Shown here: in pieces, positions 17,045 through 25,782 of the stretch
How positions within the stretch are numbered: the stretch's first letter is position 1
Layout: every line of letters begins with the position of its first letter
Source: Spartobacteria bacterium
Lineage (GTDB): Bacteria; Verrucomicrobiota; Verrucomicrobiia; Chthoniobacterales; UBA10450
Assembly: GCA_021325495.1 (NCBI GenBank)
Contig: JAJPGZ010000002.1
Span: 558,001 to 622,000 of the forward strand
Reading direction: 5' to 3'
Length of the DNA stretch: 64,000 nt
Notes under the pieces: generated by a model
What the model saw: the letters and a program-made list of their open reading frames with translations, nothing else
Told to the model about the DNA's origin: nothing
Databases searched by the model: none
Made by a program: the position numbers and the translations under genes

Positions 17045-17883
17045 GCTGCGAAGAATACGTCGTCGAACGTCGGCTGAAAAGTGCGCGCATGCGTTTCGCC
17101 GATACGAAAACGCGGACTGATTTCCGTTTGCGACGCGCAATAAACTTCCATGTCGATCTTGCCGACTTTGTCGAGCAACGTGCGGATCGCTCCGCACGCG
17201 AGATCGGGCGTATTGCAATCGCGACTGAGATGTCCGAGCACGACGCGTTCGACTTTTCCGGGAAGCAATTCCTCGATCACCTTCGCTGCGGCGTCGTTCG
17301 AAAGATGTCCGTGCCGCGACATGATGCGCTGTTTCACCGGCCACGGCCGATGCGGATCGGCCTGCAAAAGTTTTTCGTCGTGGTTGGTCTCGATCACGAG
17401 CGTGTGCACTTCGCGCAAACGTTCGATCAACATTTTGGTCGCGTAACCGAGATCGGTGATAAAGCCTAACGAACGGTTTCCTGCGTGAAAGGCGAAGCCG
17501 ACCGGATCGACGGCGTCGTGCGGGACCGGAAATGTTTGCACGGTGATGTCGCAGATCTTGAACTCGGCCCCGGTGCGGAAGATTCGCCAATTACGATGTC
17601 GATCTAACGCGCCGTCGCATTTAATCGCTTCGACCGTGAGCGCATTCGCATAAATCGGCACGGCAAATTTCCGGCAAAGCACTTCCAGTCCGCAGACGTG
17701 ATCGCCGTGCTCGTGCGTAAGCAGAACGCCATCGAGCTGTTCCGGCGTGACGCCGCATTGTTCCAGCCTAACGACAATTTGGCGCGCGCTCAGTCCGCCA
17801 TCGACCAAAACCTTGCAGTGATTCGTCCCGATGAGCGCCGAGTTCCCGGCGCTGCCGCTGCCGAGCATGGTGAGACTGAACAC
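17041..17883 (-). CDS. YycJ/WalJ-like MBL-fold metallohydrolase
   Basis: 280 residues from GTG 17883 (VFSLTMLGSGSAGNS, family-typical N-terminus). Metal ligands are in LLTHEHGDH (57-62), with later motifs FPVPHDAVDP, LGFITDLGYAT, LVIETNHDEKLL, SRHGHLSNDAAAKVI and VVLGHLSRDCNTP. This branch of the metallo-beta-lactamase fold has exonuclease-like members (WalJ in Gram-positives) implicated in DNA repair and cell-wall signalling. Here it precedes a coupled acetyltransferase. Motif A is read as KID near the end, and a hybrid A/B motif lies at 17595. Confidence 0.85.
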   Translation of the reverse strand: MFSLTMLGSGSAGNSALIGTNHCKVLVDGGLSARQIVVRLEQCGVTPEQLDGVLLTHEHGDHVCGLEVLCRKFAVPIYANALTVEAIKCDGALDRHRNWRIFRTGAEFKICDITVQTFPVPHDAVDPVGFAFHAGNRSLGFITDLGYATKMLIERLREVHTLVIETNHDEKLLQADPHRPWPVKQRIMSRHGHLSNDAAAKVIEELLPGKVERVVLGHLSRDCNTPDLACGAIRTLLDKVGKIDMEVYCASQTEISPRFRIGETHARTFQPTFDDVFFAA

Positions 17884-17929
17884 GTGTCGTATTTAGCGAC
17901 CGCATGTCCGATTGCGCAAATGGAATCGT

Positions 17930-18628
17930 TTATTCGCGCGAAAAATTTGGGAGCGCGAGGATGAGATTTTTCTTCGCCGCGTAATCGAGCGAACGAAAAC
18001 GGCGGATCTCGTCGAGACGCCGCACGCCGTTGAGCGTGTCGAGGAATTTGGTGTAGCTGGAGGCGAGCTCGGTTGTCTCGAGATAACGCCCGCGAATGTT
18101 CTTGTCGATGTACGCGCCCGGATTTTTCGACGCGAACAAGTGAAACCGGAGCCAGCGACGATCGGTGCGCGAGACGCGCTGCGTTTTTCGGAAGAAAGCG
18201 ACGAACAACAACAACACTAGATAAGTGTCGACCTGCGCTTGGAGCTCGAGATTACGCGCGAAATCTTCCAATGCGATTTCGCGCTGGCCATTCTTGAATT
18301 GCAACGCGGCGTGAAGGGCATGGTTGAGTTCCTCCACGAACGCAATGAGCGACTGGATGTTGGCGTTCGTTAGGCTGGCGCGCGGATCGTGGCGCTCGAG
18401 TTGTTCGATGAGCCAACGCGAATAGTAAATGCCGACGTAAAGACGATCGTTCGCGGTGCGTAAAAACGTGCGCGCGAGCTCACTCAACTCGCGCGCGGAA
18501 TGACCGGCTAAGATCGACAATTGCATGCAACGGCGATTGTCGATCAAACAATCTTCCAGATTGATCCCAACCTGCGCGTAAGTGCGCTCGAACAGTTTTT
18601 GGATCTGGCTAAAGAGCGTCTCGTTCAT
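17930..18628 (-). CDS. Conserved hypothetical helical protein, second gene of a pair
   Basis: 232 residues, predicted largely alpha-helical, soluble and Arg/Leu-rich (LFERTYAQVGINLEDCLIDNRRCMQLSILAG, LIAFVEELNHALHAALQF, RRWLRFHLFASKNPGAYIDKNIRGRYLETTELASSYTKFLDTLNGVRRLDEI). No signal peptide, membrane helix or catalytic motif is seen, and I do not recognise a family. Its ATG overlaps the stop of 18625-19305 by 4 bp, so the two are co-translated and probably form a complex. An inverted motif A pair (18510 and the near-match at 18537) sits in its 5' part. Confidence 0.6.
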   Translation of the reverse strand: MNETLFSQIQKLFERTYAQVGINLEDCLIDNRRCMQLSILAGHSARELSELARTFLRTANDRLYVGIYYSRWLIEQLERHDPRASLTNANIQSLIAFVEELNHALHAALQFKNGQREIALEDFARNLELQAQVDTYLVLLLFVAFFRKTQRVSRTDRRWLRFHLFASKNPGAYIDKNIRGRYLETTELASSYTKFLDTLNGVRRLDEIRRFRSLDYAAKKNLILALPNFSRE

Positions 18629-19305
18629 AACGAGAACGCCAGTCGCGCGTCGTCATCGAGATTGAGAAGCCGATCGGCCAGTTCGTTCAAAGCCAGGCGG
18701 ACACCGCGAAATTGTTCGGCCAGATTTTCAAAGACATCATCGAGCTCGCAACGTTTCGCGGTCTCGTGTTCAGCGACGAGGTGATAATTCGTCCGGCCGA
18801 TTTGCTCGTAGAATTTTAGATCGGGTCCGCCGCGTTCGCGCCGGCGTTGCGCGCTTTCGTGAAAAATGCCGGTGAGGAAGAGCGAGTAATTTCCGATGTG
18901 CGCGCGAAGGAGGAAGGCTTGCTCGGGCGTGACGCGCTGCAACGCGATGAGCATATCGCTGATGTATTCGTGCGCGTGATTGTCGATCTTTTGCTGGTTC
19001 GCCCGCGAGAACGCTTCGAGCAATGAAGCAACGTAGTCGCAAAGTTTTCGGTCGTTGATCGACGCCTGGCGCAAAACCTGACGCGCGAGAACGTAAAAAT
19101 AAAATTGCGACGAGATGTGCAGATGCGTTGCGTTCGAAAGAATGACCTCGACCAGGCGAGGATGATCGAGGACCGAGTCGCGCGTTTCGGCGTCGGACAA
19201 CAGATCGACCAGGGAAACGCGGTCGTTAGGCGAGCGGGCGAGCGTGCGAACGATGAAATCAAAATCCGCCGCGGTGAATCGCTCCCTGCAATTCGCCCTA
19301 ATCAT
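18625..19305 (-). CDS. Conserved hypothetical helical protein, first gene of a pair
   Basis: 226 residues, all-helical and charged (FTAADFDFIVRTLARSPNDRVSLVDLLSDAETRDSVLDHPRLVEVILSNATHLHISSQFYFYVLARQVLRQASINDRKLCDYVASLLEAF, DMLIALQRVTPEQAFLLRAHIGNYSLFLTGIFHE). FLTGIFHE-x-RRRERGGPDLKFYEQIGRTNYHLVAEH looks conserved. No recognised domain. Upstream is a short gap containing tRNA-Ser on the other strand. It is coupled to the next gene. Confidence 0.6.
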   Translation of the reverse strand: MIRANCRERFTAADFDFIVRTLARSPNDRVSLVDLLSDAETRDSVLDHPRLVEVILSNATHLHISSQFYFYVLARQVLRQASINDRKLCDYVASLLEAFSRANQQKIDNHAHEYISDMLIALQRVTPEQAFLLRAHIGNYSLFLTGIFHESAQRRRERGGPDLKFYEQIGRTNYHLVAEHETAKRCELDDVFENLAEQFRGVRLALNELADRLLNLDDDARLAFSL

Positions 19306-19406
19306 TCTGAGTTCCCCTTATGAGCATTGACGGTGCCCGTTGCAAGTCTCTTCAATCGTTGGATAATACCGCCGCTGCGCGTGCGAGATGTCGATCTAAC
19401 AAAAGA

Positions 19407-19498
19407 GGAAGGGTGGCTGAGTCCGGTTTAAGGCACTCGACTCGAAATCGAGCGTGGGGTTAAACCCACCGTGGGTTCGAATCCCACCCCTTCCGCCA
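19407..19498 (+). tRNA. tRNA-Ser (CGA)
   Basis: Acceptor GGAAGGG pairs with CCCTTCC, and the anticodon arm CTCGA-CTCGAAA-TCGAG carries anticodon CGA. A long variable arm (class II) lies before the T-arm with GGTTCGAATCC. Discriminator G, and CCA is encoded at 19496-19498. A hybrid A/B motif (TGTCGATCTAAC) lies 7 bp upstream, at 19389-19400. Confidence 0.96.
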
Positions 19499-19698
19499 GC
19501 TCGCCTAACGGTTTCTCCGGGCAGTCGGGCGCACGAAAAATGTTACAAATTTTGGCTTGCCACCGGGTCGGTTTGCGCTGCATCTTGGGTGTCCGAGGCG
19601 AAGCACCCCCCGTATCTTGTTATTAACGACTGCTGACAGGTTATTGGGCGGCGCTTGGCCTCAAAACCAGGAGTTATTCACAAAAAGGAGCCGCCGCC
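19499..19698 (+). other. 5' leader of the ribonucleotide reductase gene
   Basis: About 200 bases without a gene. AAGGAG at 19684-19689 lies about 9 bases before the ATG and is a strong ribosome-binding site, unlike most genes here. The A/T-rich stretch around 19539-19556 could be promoter. I see no cobalamin-riboswitch B12 box arrangement and no clear NrdR box. Cis-regulatory RNAs upstream of nrdJ are known in other bacteria; a covariance search would be needed to test for one. Confidence 0.35.
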
Positions 19699-22600
19699 AT
19701 GATCCAGCTGAAGTCCGGAATCTCAACCGCCTCACTTAAAAACCCGCGCAAATCGACCGATCGCCGTAAAAGATCGACATCGAAATCAAAGCGCGGGTTG
19801 CAATTCGAGCGCGTGTTCAGCGACGCGAACGTGGCGCCATTTGATCAAATCGAATGGGAACAGCGCACGGCGGAGATCACGGACGACAGCGGCAAAGTCA
19901 TTTTCAAACAGGACGCGATCGAGGTGCCGAAGAGCTGGAGCCCATTGGCGACCAAGATCGCGGTCTCGAAATATTTTTACGGCGACATCGCGAACGGAAC
20001 CGATCCGCGCAAAGGCGGGCGCGAGACATCGGTTAGGCAATTGGTGCATCGCGTCACGCGCACGATCACGGATTGGGGAATTGCGGATGGCTATTTTACG
20101 AACAAGGAAGCGGCCAAAGTTTTTTACGATGAACTAACGTGGTTGTGTGTGAATCAACACGGCGCGTTCAACTCGCCGGTGTGGTTCAACGTTGGTTTGT
20201 ATCACGAATACGGGATCGGCAAGGACGCGGGCGCCGGAAATTATTTTTTCAATCGCGAGACGGGCAAATCGGAGCGGGCGCGATCGCAATACGAATATCC
20301 GCAGGGCAGCGCCTGTTTCATTCAATCGGTCGGCGACACGATGGAAGACATCATGCGGCTGGCGACGAGCGAAGCGATGCTCTTTAAGTACGGCAGCGGC
20401 ACGGGCAGCGATTTGTCTTCGCTAAGATCGACAAGAGAAAAGCTGAGTGGCGGCGGGAAACCGAGCGGGCCACTCTCGTTTCTGAAAGTTTACGATCAGG
20501 TCGCGAACGTGGTGAAAAGCGGCGGCAAGACACGGCGCGCGGCCAAGATGAACACGTTGAAAGACTGGCACCCGGACATCGAAGAATTCATCGACGCGAA
20601 ACAGAAAGAAGAGAAGAAGGCGTGGGCGTTGATCGAGCAAGGTTATGACGGTTCTTACAACGGCGACGCGTACGGCTCGGTCATGTATCAAAACGAAAAC
20701 CTGAGCGTGCGCGTAAGTGACGAGTTCATGGATGCGGCGATCGAAGGCCGCGAATGGTGGACGAAACGCGTGCGCGATGGCGAGCCGTGCGAACGCAAAG
20801 ACGCGCGCACATTGCTTCGGAAAATCGCGGAAGGTACGCACATCTGCGGCGATCCGGGAATGCAGTTCGATACCACGATCCACAAATGGCACACGTGCAA
20901 AGGGACCGATCGCCAGAACTCCACCAATCCGTGCAGCGAATATCTGTTTCTCGACAACACCGCCTGCAATCTCGCCTCGCTAAACCTGATGAAGTTCAAG
21001 GATGAGGATGCCGCGTTCGACGTGGAGCGTTTCAAAGCCGCGGTGCGCATCTACATTACCGCGCAGGAAATTCTGGTCGATCATGCCAGTTATCCGACGC
21101 CGGAGATCGCGGAGAACTCGCACATCTTCCGCACGCTCGGTCTCGGCTACGCGAACCTCGGTTCGTTAGTCATGAGCTACGGCTACGGATACGACAGCGT
21201 GGAAGGCCGCGCGTTGTGTGGCGCGATCACCGCGATCATGACCGGTGAAGCCTACGAGCAAAGCGCGGTCATTGCGCGCGATGTCGGACCGTTCCCGGGT
21301 TATCGCGATTCGCGCGCGGCCGGGGTCGTTAGGCCGAAAGCGAAGGACAATGTCGCGCCGATGTTGGAAGTGATCGAGCTGCATCGCTGCGCGGTAAACG
21401 AGATCGCGGACGTAGATGAATTTGTCGATCTTAAGAAGGAAGCGGCCAAGACGTGGGAATCGGCCGCGCGCATCGGCAAACGTCACGGCTTCCGCAACGC
21501 GCAAGTCACCGTGCTCGCACCGACGGGAACGATTTCGTTCCTGATGGATTGCGACACGACCGGGATCGAGCCCGATCTCGCGCTCGTGAAATACAAACTG
21601 CTCGCCGGCGGCGGCATGTTGAAAATCGTGAACCAGACGGTGAAACCGGCGTTGGAAAAGCTCGGCTACAATTCGGACGAGATCGATCGCATCCTCGCGC
21701 ACATTGACGCATGCGACACGATTGAGGACGTAATCGACGCGGATGGATCGACAATTTCATCCGGACTTAAGCCGGAGCACTTGTCGATCTTCGATTGCGC
21801 GTTCAAACCGGCGCGCGGCACACGTTCGTTAGGCTACATGGCGCACCTGCGCATGATGGCGGCGGCGCAACCGTTCCTGAGCGGCGCGATTTCGAAAACG
21901 GTGAACCTGCCGGAGTGCGCGACGGTGGAGGACATCATGAATACGTATGTCGAAGGCTGGCGGCTCGGGCTGAAGTCGATCGCGATCTATCGCGAAGGCT
22001 CGAAGCGATCGGCGCCGTTGAACACGCGCAAGACAAAACACATGGGTGGAGATGTCGATCTTGCCAGCGATGTCACGGTCGAGCGCGGAGATTATCAGGC
22101 GCGCATCCTCGAACTCGAAGAGGAGCTGGCGGAATTGCGCGGCAAAGTCGATCAACCGATTCGACATCGCATGGCCGACACGCGCATGTCGTTAACGCAC
22201 AAGTTCGAGATCGCCGGCCACGAAGGTTACATCACTGTCGGTCTCTACGAGAACGGTCAGCCGGGCGAGCTCTTCATTCACATGGCGAAAGAAGGCAGCA
22301 CCATCGGCGGACTGATGGACACGGTCGGCACGTTGACGTCGGTCGCGTTGCAATATGGCGTGCCGCTGGAGTCGTTAGTCAAAAAATTCGCGTATCAACG
22401 CTTCGAGCCGAGCGGCTTCACGAAAAATCCCGACATTCGCAACGCGACCAGTATTACCGATTACGTTTTCCGGTGGCTCGCCTGCCAATTCATCAAAGGC
22501 TACAAGGAAGCGACGTCGCCGAACCGCGGTCAGCCCGAGCTGCCGATGAAAGAGATTCCGGAGATCGAGAAGAAGTCGATCAATCGTCCGGTCTCGGATT

Positions 22601-22830
22601 TGCCGCGCACGGCCGAGAAAGAAATTCTCGATGTGGTGACGAACCACACGGCTAACGAAGGCGAACCGCAGGTGGCGAGCAACGGTCATAGTCACGCCGA
22701 ACGAGTGCAGGAAGCGCTCGGCGACATGTTCATGGACATTATCTGTTCGCATTGCGGCAGCGAAAAGGTCATTCGCGCCGGCGCGTGCGGTGTGTGCACG
22801 GAGTGTGGGACGAGCCAGGGCTGTAGCTAA
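19699..22830 (+). CDS. nrdJ: Adenosylcobalamin-dependent (class II) ribonucleoside-diphosphate reductase
   Basis: 1043 residues, oxygen-independent enzyme that makes deoxyribonucleotides using a cobalamin radical. The N-terminus QIEWEQRTAEITDDSG and VGRQLVHRVTRTI-like segments are typical of the long NrdJ family. Active-site segments are NPCSEYLFLDNTACNLASLNL (about 409), TGTISFLMDCDTTGIEPDLALVKYK (about 607) and LPECATVEDI. The tail has a zinc-ribbon-like CSHCG...CGVCTECG and a final CS redox region near residue 1014. It starts at ATG 19699 after AAGGAG. Motif A is read here as RST, VDL, SIL and motif B as VR, SLG. It implies a need for B12. Confidence 0.96.
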   Translation: MIQLKSGISTASLKNPRKSTDRRKRSTSKSKRGLQFERVFSDANVAPFDQIEWEQRTAEITDDSGKVIFKQDAIEVPKSWSPLATKIAVSKYFYGDIANGTDPRKGGRETSVRQLVHRVTRTITDWGIADGYFTNKEAAKVFYDELTWLCVNQHGAFNSPVWFNVGLYHEYGIGKDAGAGNYFFNRETGKSERARSQYEYPQGSACFIQSVGDTMEDIMRLATSEAMLFKYGSGTGSDLSSLRSTREKLSGGGKPSGPLSFLKVYDQVANVVKSGGKTRRAAKMNTLKDWHPDIEEFIDAKQKEEKKAWALIEQGYDGSYNGDAYGSVMYQNENLSVRVSDEFMDAAIEGREWWTKRVRDGEPCERKDARTLLRKIAEGTHICGDPGMQFDTTIHKWHTCKGTDRQNSTNPCSEYLFLDNTACNLASLNLMKFKDEDAAFDVERFKAAVRIYITAQEILVDHASYPTPEIAENSHIFRTLGLGYANLGSLVMSYGYGYDSVEGRALCGAITAIMTGEAYEQSAVIARDVGPFPGYRDSRAAGVVRPKAKDNVAPMLEVIELHRCAVNEIADVDEFVDLKKEAAKTWESAARIGKRHGFRNAQVTVLAPTGTISFLMDCDTTGIEPDLALVKYKLLAGGGMLKIVNQTVKPALEKLGYNSDEIDRILAHIDACDTIEDVIDADGSTISSGLKPEHLSIFDCAFKPARGTRSLGYMAHLRMMAAAQPFLSGAISKTVNLPECATVEDIMNTYVEGWRLGLKSIAIYREGSKRSAPLNTRKTKHMGGDVDLASDVTVERGDYQARILELEEELAELRGKVDQPIRHRMADTRMSLTHKFEIAGHEGYITVGLYENGQPGELFIHMAKEGSTIGGLMDTVGTLTSVALQYGVPLESLVKKFAYQRFEPSGFTKNPDIRNATSITDYVFRWLACQFIKGYKEATSPNRGQPELPMKEIPEIEKKSINRPVSDLPRTAEKEILDVVTNHTANEGEPQVASNGHSHAERVQEALGDMFMDIICSHCGSEKVIRAGACGVCTECGTSQGCS

Positions 22831-22877
22831 ATCCGCGGCCTAGTTCGTCGAGTAGACAGCGGGCGTTGTCTCGCTAG

Positions 22878-22908
22878 AATGCGTCACCGCCAATTTCGGC
22901 GGCGCATT
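22878..22908 (+). terminator. Hairpin after nrdJ
   Basis: AATGCG and CGCATT enclose CCGCC-AATTT-CGGCGG, followed by TTGTTT. It could terminate nrdJ transcripts, but the ATG of the next gene lies 6 bases on, so the hairpin would also sit in that gene's leader. Terminator role is tentative. Confidence 0.35.
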
Positions 22909-22913
22909 TGTTT

Positions 22914-24719
22914 ATGACTACAGCGGAAGAGCAGCGTCAGAAAGAAATCCAGCAAGCTGAAGAGCTTCTCTTTGGCGGACCGGAGGTGCTCGGATTTGCC
23001 AAAGGACTTTTTCTCGGACGATTCGTTTCCGATTGGGTGATGCCGTATCCGCGGATACCCGCCGCGCAACAGGCAGAGCTCGACAAGGTCCTTGTCGATC
23101 TTCGCCAGATGCTCGATGCCGATCTCGACCCGGCGGAGGTAGATCGACAAGCAGATATTCCGCGCAATGTGATCGACGGTCTCGGCCGCGTCGGCGTTTT
23201 GGGAATGACGGCGCCGAACGAATTTGGCGGGCACGGATTTTCGCAGATGGCGAATTGCAAAATTCTCGAGGAGATCGGGCGCCGTTGCGCATCGACTTCG
23301 GTGTTCGTGAACGCGCATCATTCCATCGGCATTCGCGCATTGTTGTTGTTCGGAACGCGCGAGCAAAAAGAGAAATGGTTGCCGAAACTTGTGACCGGCG
23401 AATGGCTCGGCGCATTCGCGTTGACGGAAGAGCACGCCGGCTCGGACGCGGCGAACGTGCAAATGCGCGCGACGCCGAGCGAAGACGGTTCGCATTATAT
23501 TTTGAATGGCGAAAAGCGTTACATCACCAACGCTTCCATCGCGAAGGTGCTCACGGTGATGGCGCGCACGCCGGTGCCAGGTAAGCCAGGCAAGGATGCG
23601 ATCACCGCGTTTCTCGTCACGCCGGACATGGCGGGATTCACCATGCTCGAGCCGCGCATGGAAAAAATGGGAATTCGCGGGACGGCGACGGGACGATTTG
23701 CGTTGCGCGATGTGCGCGTGCCGAAAGAAAATATTCTCGGTCCGTTAGGCAAAGGTTTGCGGGTCGCGCTCACGGTCCTCGATTTTGGGCGAACAACATT
23801 CGGCGCCTGTTGCACTGGTTCGGCCAAAACGTGTCTGGAGCTCGCGATCAAACACGCGAACACGAGAAAGCAGTTCAACAAAACGCTCGGCCAATTCGAT
23901 CTCGTGAAAAAGAAAATCGCGAAGATCGCGGCAAACACTTACGCCATGGAAGCGATGACCACGGTGACGGCGTCGCTCATCGATCGCGGTCTCGAAGATT
24001 ACATGCTCGAGACGGCGATGTTGAAGGTTTACACGACCGAGCTGCTCTGGGACATCATTTACGAAACGTTCCAAGTGCACGGCGGCGCGGCCTACTTTGT
24101 CGATCTTCCACTCGATCGCATGACGCGCGATGCGCGCATCAACCAGATCGGCGAAGGCGCGAACGAAGTACTGACGTCGTTCATCGCGCTCGTCGGCATG
24201 CGCGGGCCGGGCATGGAGTTCAAGGAACTGCACGACACGCTGCTCAAACCGTCGCGCGGAATCGGGAAAGCGTTCAGCGCCGGAATGAGTCGCCTCGGCG
24301 CGACCGTGCGCGTTCCCGACATTCAGGTGCGAAGCGATTCGTTAGGGAAACCGGCGCGGCAGCTCGCGCATTTGATTCGTCGATTCAACTTTGCCGTCAA
24401 CAAATCGCTCATCCTGTATCGCGAACCGATTCTCGACATGCAGTTGGTCCAGGAACGAATCGCGAAAGCGGTGATGGATTTGTTCGCCTCGACGTGTGTG
24501 CTCAGCCGGCTCGACTCGGAGATGCAGCGCAACGGCAACGCCGATACCGACATTTCAGCCGGCCAATTATTTTTGCAGATGTCGTTCCGGCGGATCCGCG
24601 AAAATCTGGACGGCCTCGCCGACAACGACGACAAGGCGATCCTGGCCACGGCCGATAAACATCTTGGTCGCACCGGCCACGCCGCCGCGGCTTCGCCGGT
24701 GGCCGGCGGCCCGTTGTAA
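22914..24719 (+). CDS. Acyl-CoA dehydrogenase, VLCAD/ACAD9-like
   Basis: 601 residues from ATG 22914; TTG 22908 is also in frame. It is longer than the 380-residue short-chain type because of a C-terminal domain as in very-long-chain enzymes. Motifs: LGMTAPNEFGGHGFSQMANCKILEEIGRRC, GAFALTEEHAGSDAANVQMRA (flavin site), GEKRYITNASIA, TRKQFNKTLGQFDLVKKKIAKIA and QVHGGAAYFVDLPLDRMTRDARINQIGEGANEVL, where the Glu in EGAN is the family catalytic base position. It probably acts in fatty-acid beta-oxidation. Its stop TAA lies inside a motif A copy (24718-24728). Confidence 0.9.
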   Translation: MTTAEEQRQKEIQQAEELLFGGPEVLGFAKGLFLGRFVSDWVMPYPRIPAAQQAELDKVLVDLRQMLDADLDPAEVDRQADIPRNVIDGLGRVGVLGMTAPNEFGGHGFSQMANCKILEEIGRRCASTSVFVNAHHSIGIRALLLFGTREQKEKWLPKLVTGEWLGAFALTEEHAGSDAANVQMRATPSEDGSHYILNGEKRYITNASIAKVLTVMARTPVPGKPGKDAITAFLVTPDMAGFTMLEPRMEKMGIRGTATGRFALRDVRVPKENILGPLGKGLRVALTVLDFGRTTFGACCTGSAKTCLELAIKHANTRKQFNKTLGQFDLVKKKIAKIAANTYAMEAMTTVTASLIDRGLEDYMLETAMLKVYTTELLWDIIYETFQVHGGAAYFVDLPLDRMTRDARINQIGEGANEVLTSFIALVGMRGPGMEFKELHDTLLKPSRGIGKAFSAGMSRLGATVRVPDIQVRSDSLGKPARQLAHLIRRFNFAVNKSLILYREPILDMQLVQERIAKAVMDLFASTCVLSRLDSEMQRNGNADTDISAGQLFLQMSFRRIRENLDGLADNDDKAILATADKHLGRTGHAAAASPVAGGPL

Positions 24720-24735
24720 GATCGACATCTTCATT

Positions 24736-24764
24736 CGGCCGTTTTCATAGGTAAAAACGGGCCG
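24736..24764 (+). terminator. Hairpin after the acyl-CoA dehydrogenase
   Basis: CGGCCGTTTT and AAAAACGGGCCG form a long stem with a short loop and one bulge. It lies between the dehydrogenase stop and the glycosyltransferase start and probably ends the upstream transcript; no T-run follows. Confidence 0.4.
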
Positions 24765-24813
24765 CTTCGGCACGGAAAATGGTTCTGTAATCGCACGGCT
24801 TAGTCCGTTTGCG

Positions 24814-25776
24814 ATGGCCTCACCCACACTCACCATTCTCATCCCGTGCCTGAACGAAGAACTCGGCATCGCTTCGGTGGTGCGCGAATACGCCACCGCG
24901 TTCCCGCACGCCGAGATCCTCGTGGTCGATAACGGTTCCGAAGATCAAACCGCGGCCGCGGCAAAATCGGCGGGCGCCAATGTCATTTCCGAAAAACGCC
25001 GCGGCAAAGCGCGCGCGGTCGCGCACGGACTGGCGATGATCGACACCGATCTCGTCCTCATGGTCGACGGCGACGGAAGTTATCCGGCCGAAGGCGCGCA
25101 GTTGCTGCTCGAGCAATATCAACGGGAACCAGTGGACATGATCACGGGAATTCGCAGCGCGCAGGACGACGTCTTTCGGCCGATGCATCAATGGGGCATG
25201 TCGATCTTCGCTTCGGTTTTGAATTTCGTCTTCCGCTTTCGTCCGCTCGATCTGTTTTCCGGTCTCCGACTTTTCTCCCGCCGATTTTACCAACACGTGC
25301 CGGTTCTCTCGCGCGGATTCGAATTGGAAATCGAGCTCACCATTCAGGCGGTCGATAAAAACTTTTCCCAGACCGAAATCCCGGTCCCGTTTCGCAATCG
25401 CGCCCACGGTTCGGCCTCGAAATTAAAAACGGTGCGCGACGGTCTGCGCATTTTGCGATTGCTCGTGGTGCTTTTCCGCGATTATCGGCCGTTCGCCTTT
25501 TTCGGAACACTTAGCGGCGCGCTTGCCACCATCAGTCTGGTCGCGGGCTTTACTCCCATCGCCGAATATTTTCGCACCGGACTCGTTAACCACCTCCCGC
25601 TCGCGGTTTTGGCGGCGAGTTTAATGACGTTGTCGATCTTAGTTGGATTGGTCGGGCTCGTGCTGGAAGCGAACCTGCGTTACCACCGCGAGGCCTATCA
25701 CATTCAACTGCGAAAATTCCGCGCGCCGATGCAGCAAAAAACCGCGCGCTCCTATCCGCGCGCGCTCGCCAGCTGA
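24814..25776 (+). CDS. Family 2 glycosyltransferase with C-terminal membrane helices
   Basis: 320 residues. GT-A fold: LTILIPCLNEELGIASVV, EILVVDNGSEDQTAAAAKSAG, ALV-type MVDGDGSYPAEG (DxD-like), GFELEIELTIQA. Two membrane helices follow (about 228-250 and 265-290), as in polyprenyl-phosphate sugar transferases of the DPM1/GtrB type. It likely transfers a sugar onto a lipid carrier at the inner membrane, first gene of a five-gene run (24.8-29.9 kb) with short gaps or overlaps. Motif A is read as SIF and SIL. Confidence 0.85.
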   Translation: MASPTLTILIPCLNEELGIASVVREYATAFPHAEILVVDNGSEDQTAAAAKSAGANVISEKRRGKARAVAHGLAMIDTDLVLMVDGDGSYPAEGAQLLLEQYQREPVDMITGIRSAQDDVFRPMHQWGMSIFASVLNFVFRFRPLDLFSGLRLFSRRFYQHVPVLSRGFELEIELTIQAVDKNFSQTEIPVPFRNRAHGSASKLKTVRDGLRILRLLVVLFRDYRPFAFFGTLSGALATISLVAGFTPIAEYFRTGLVNHLPLAVLAASLMTLSILVGLVGLVLEANLRYHREAYHIQLRKFRAPMQQKTARSYPRALAS

Positions 25777-25782
25777 CGCGCG

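Noticed and set aside
17045-17590. Long open frame ahead of the GNAT gene
   Set aside because: It is Arg/Ser-rich and lies in the opposite reading of the hydrolase gene; GTG 17044 overlapping the hydrolase stop is the better start.
19499-19698. Cobalamin riboswitch before nrdJ
   Set aside because: No B12 box order or pairing of a cobalamin riboswitch could be made out.
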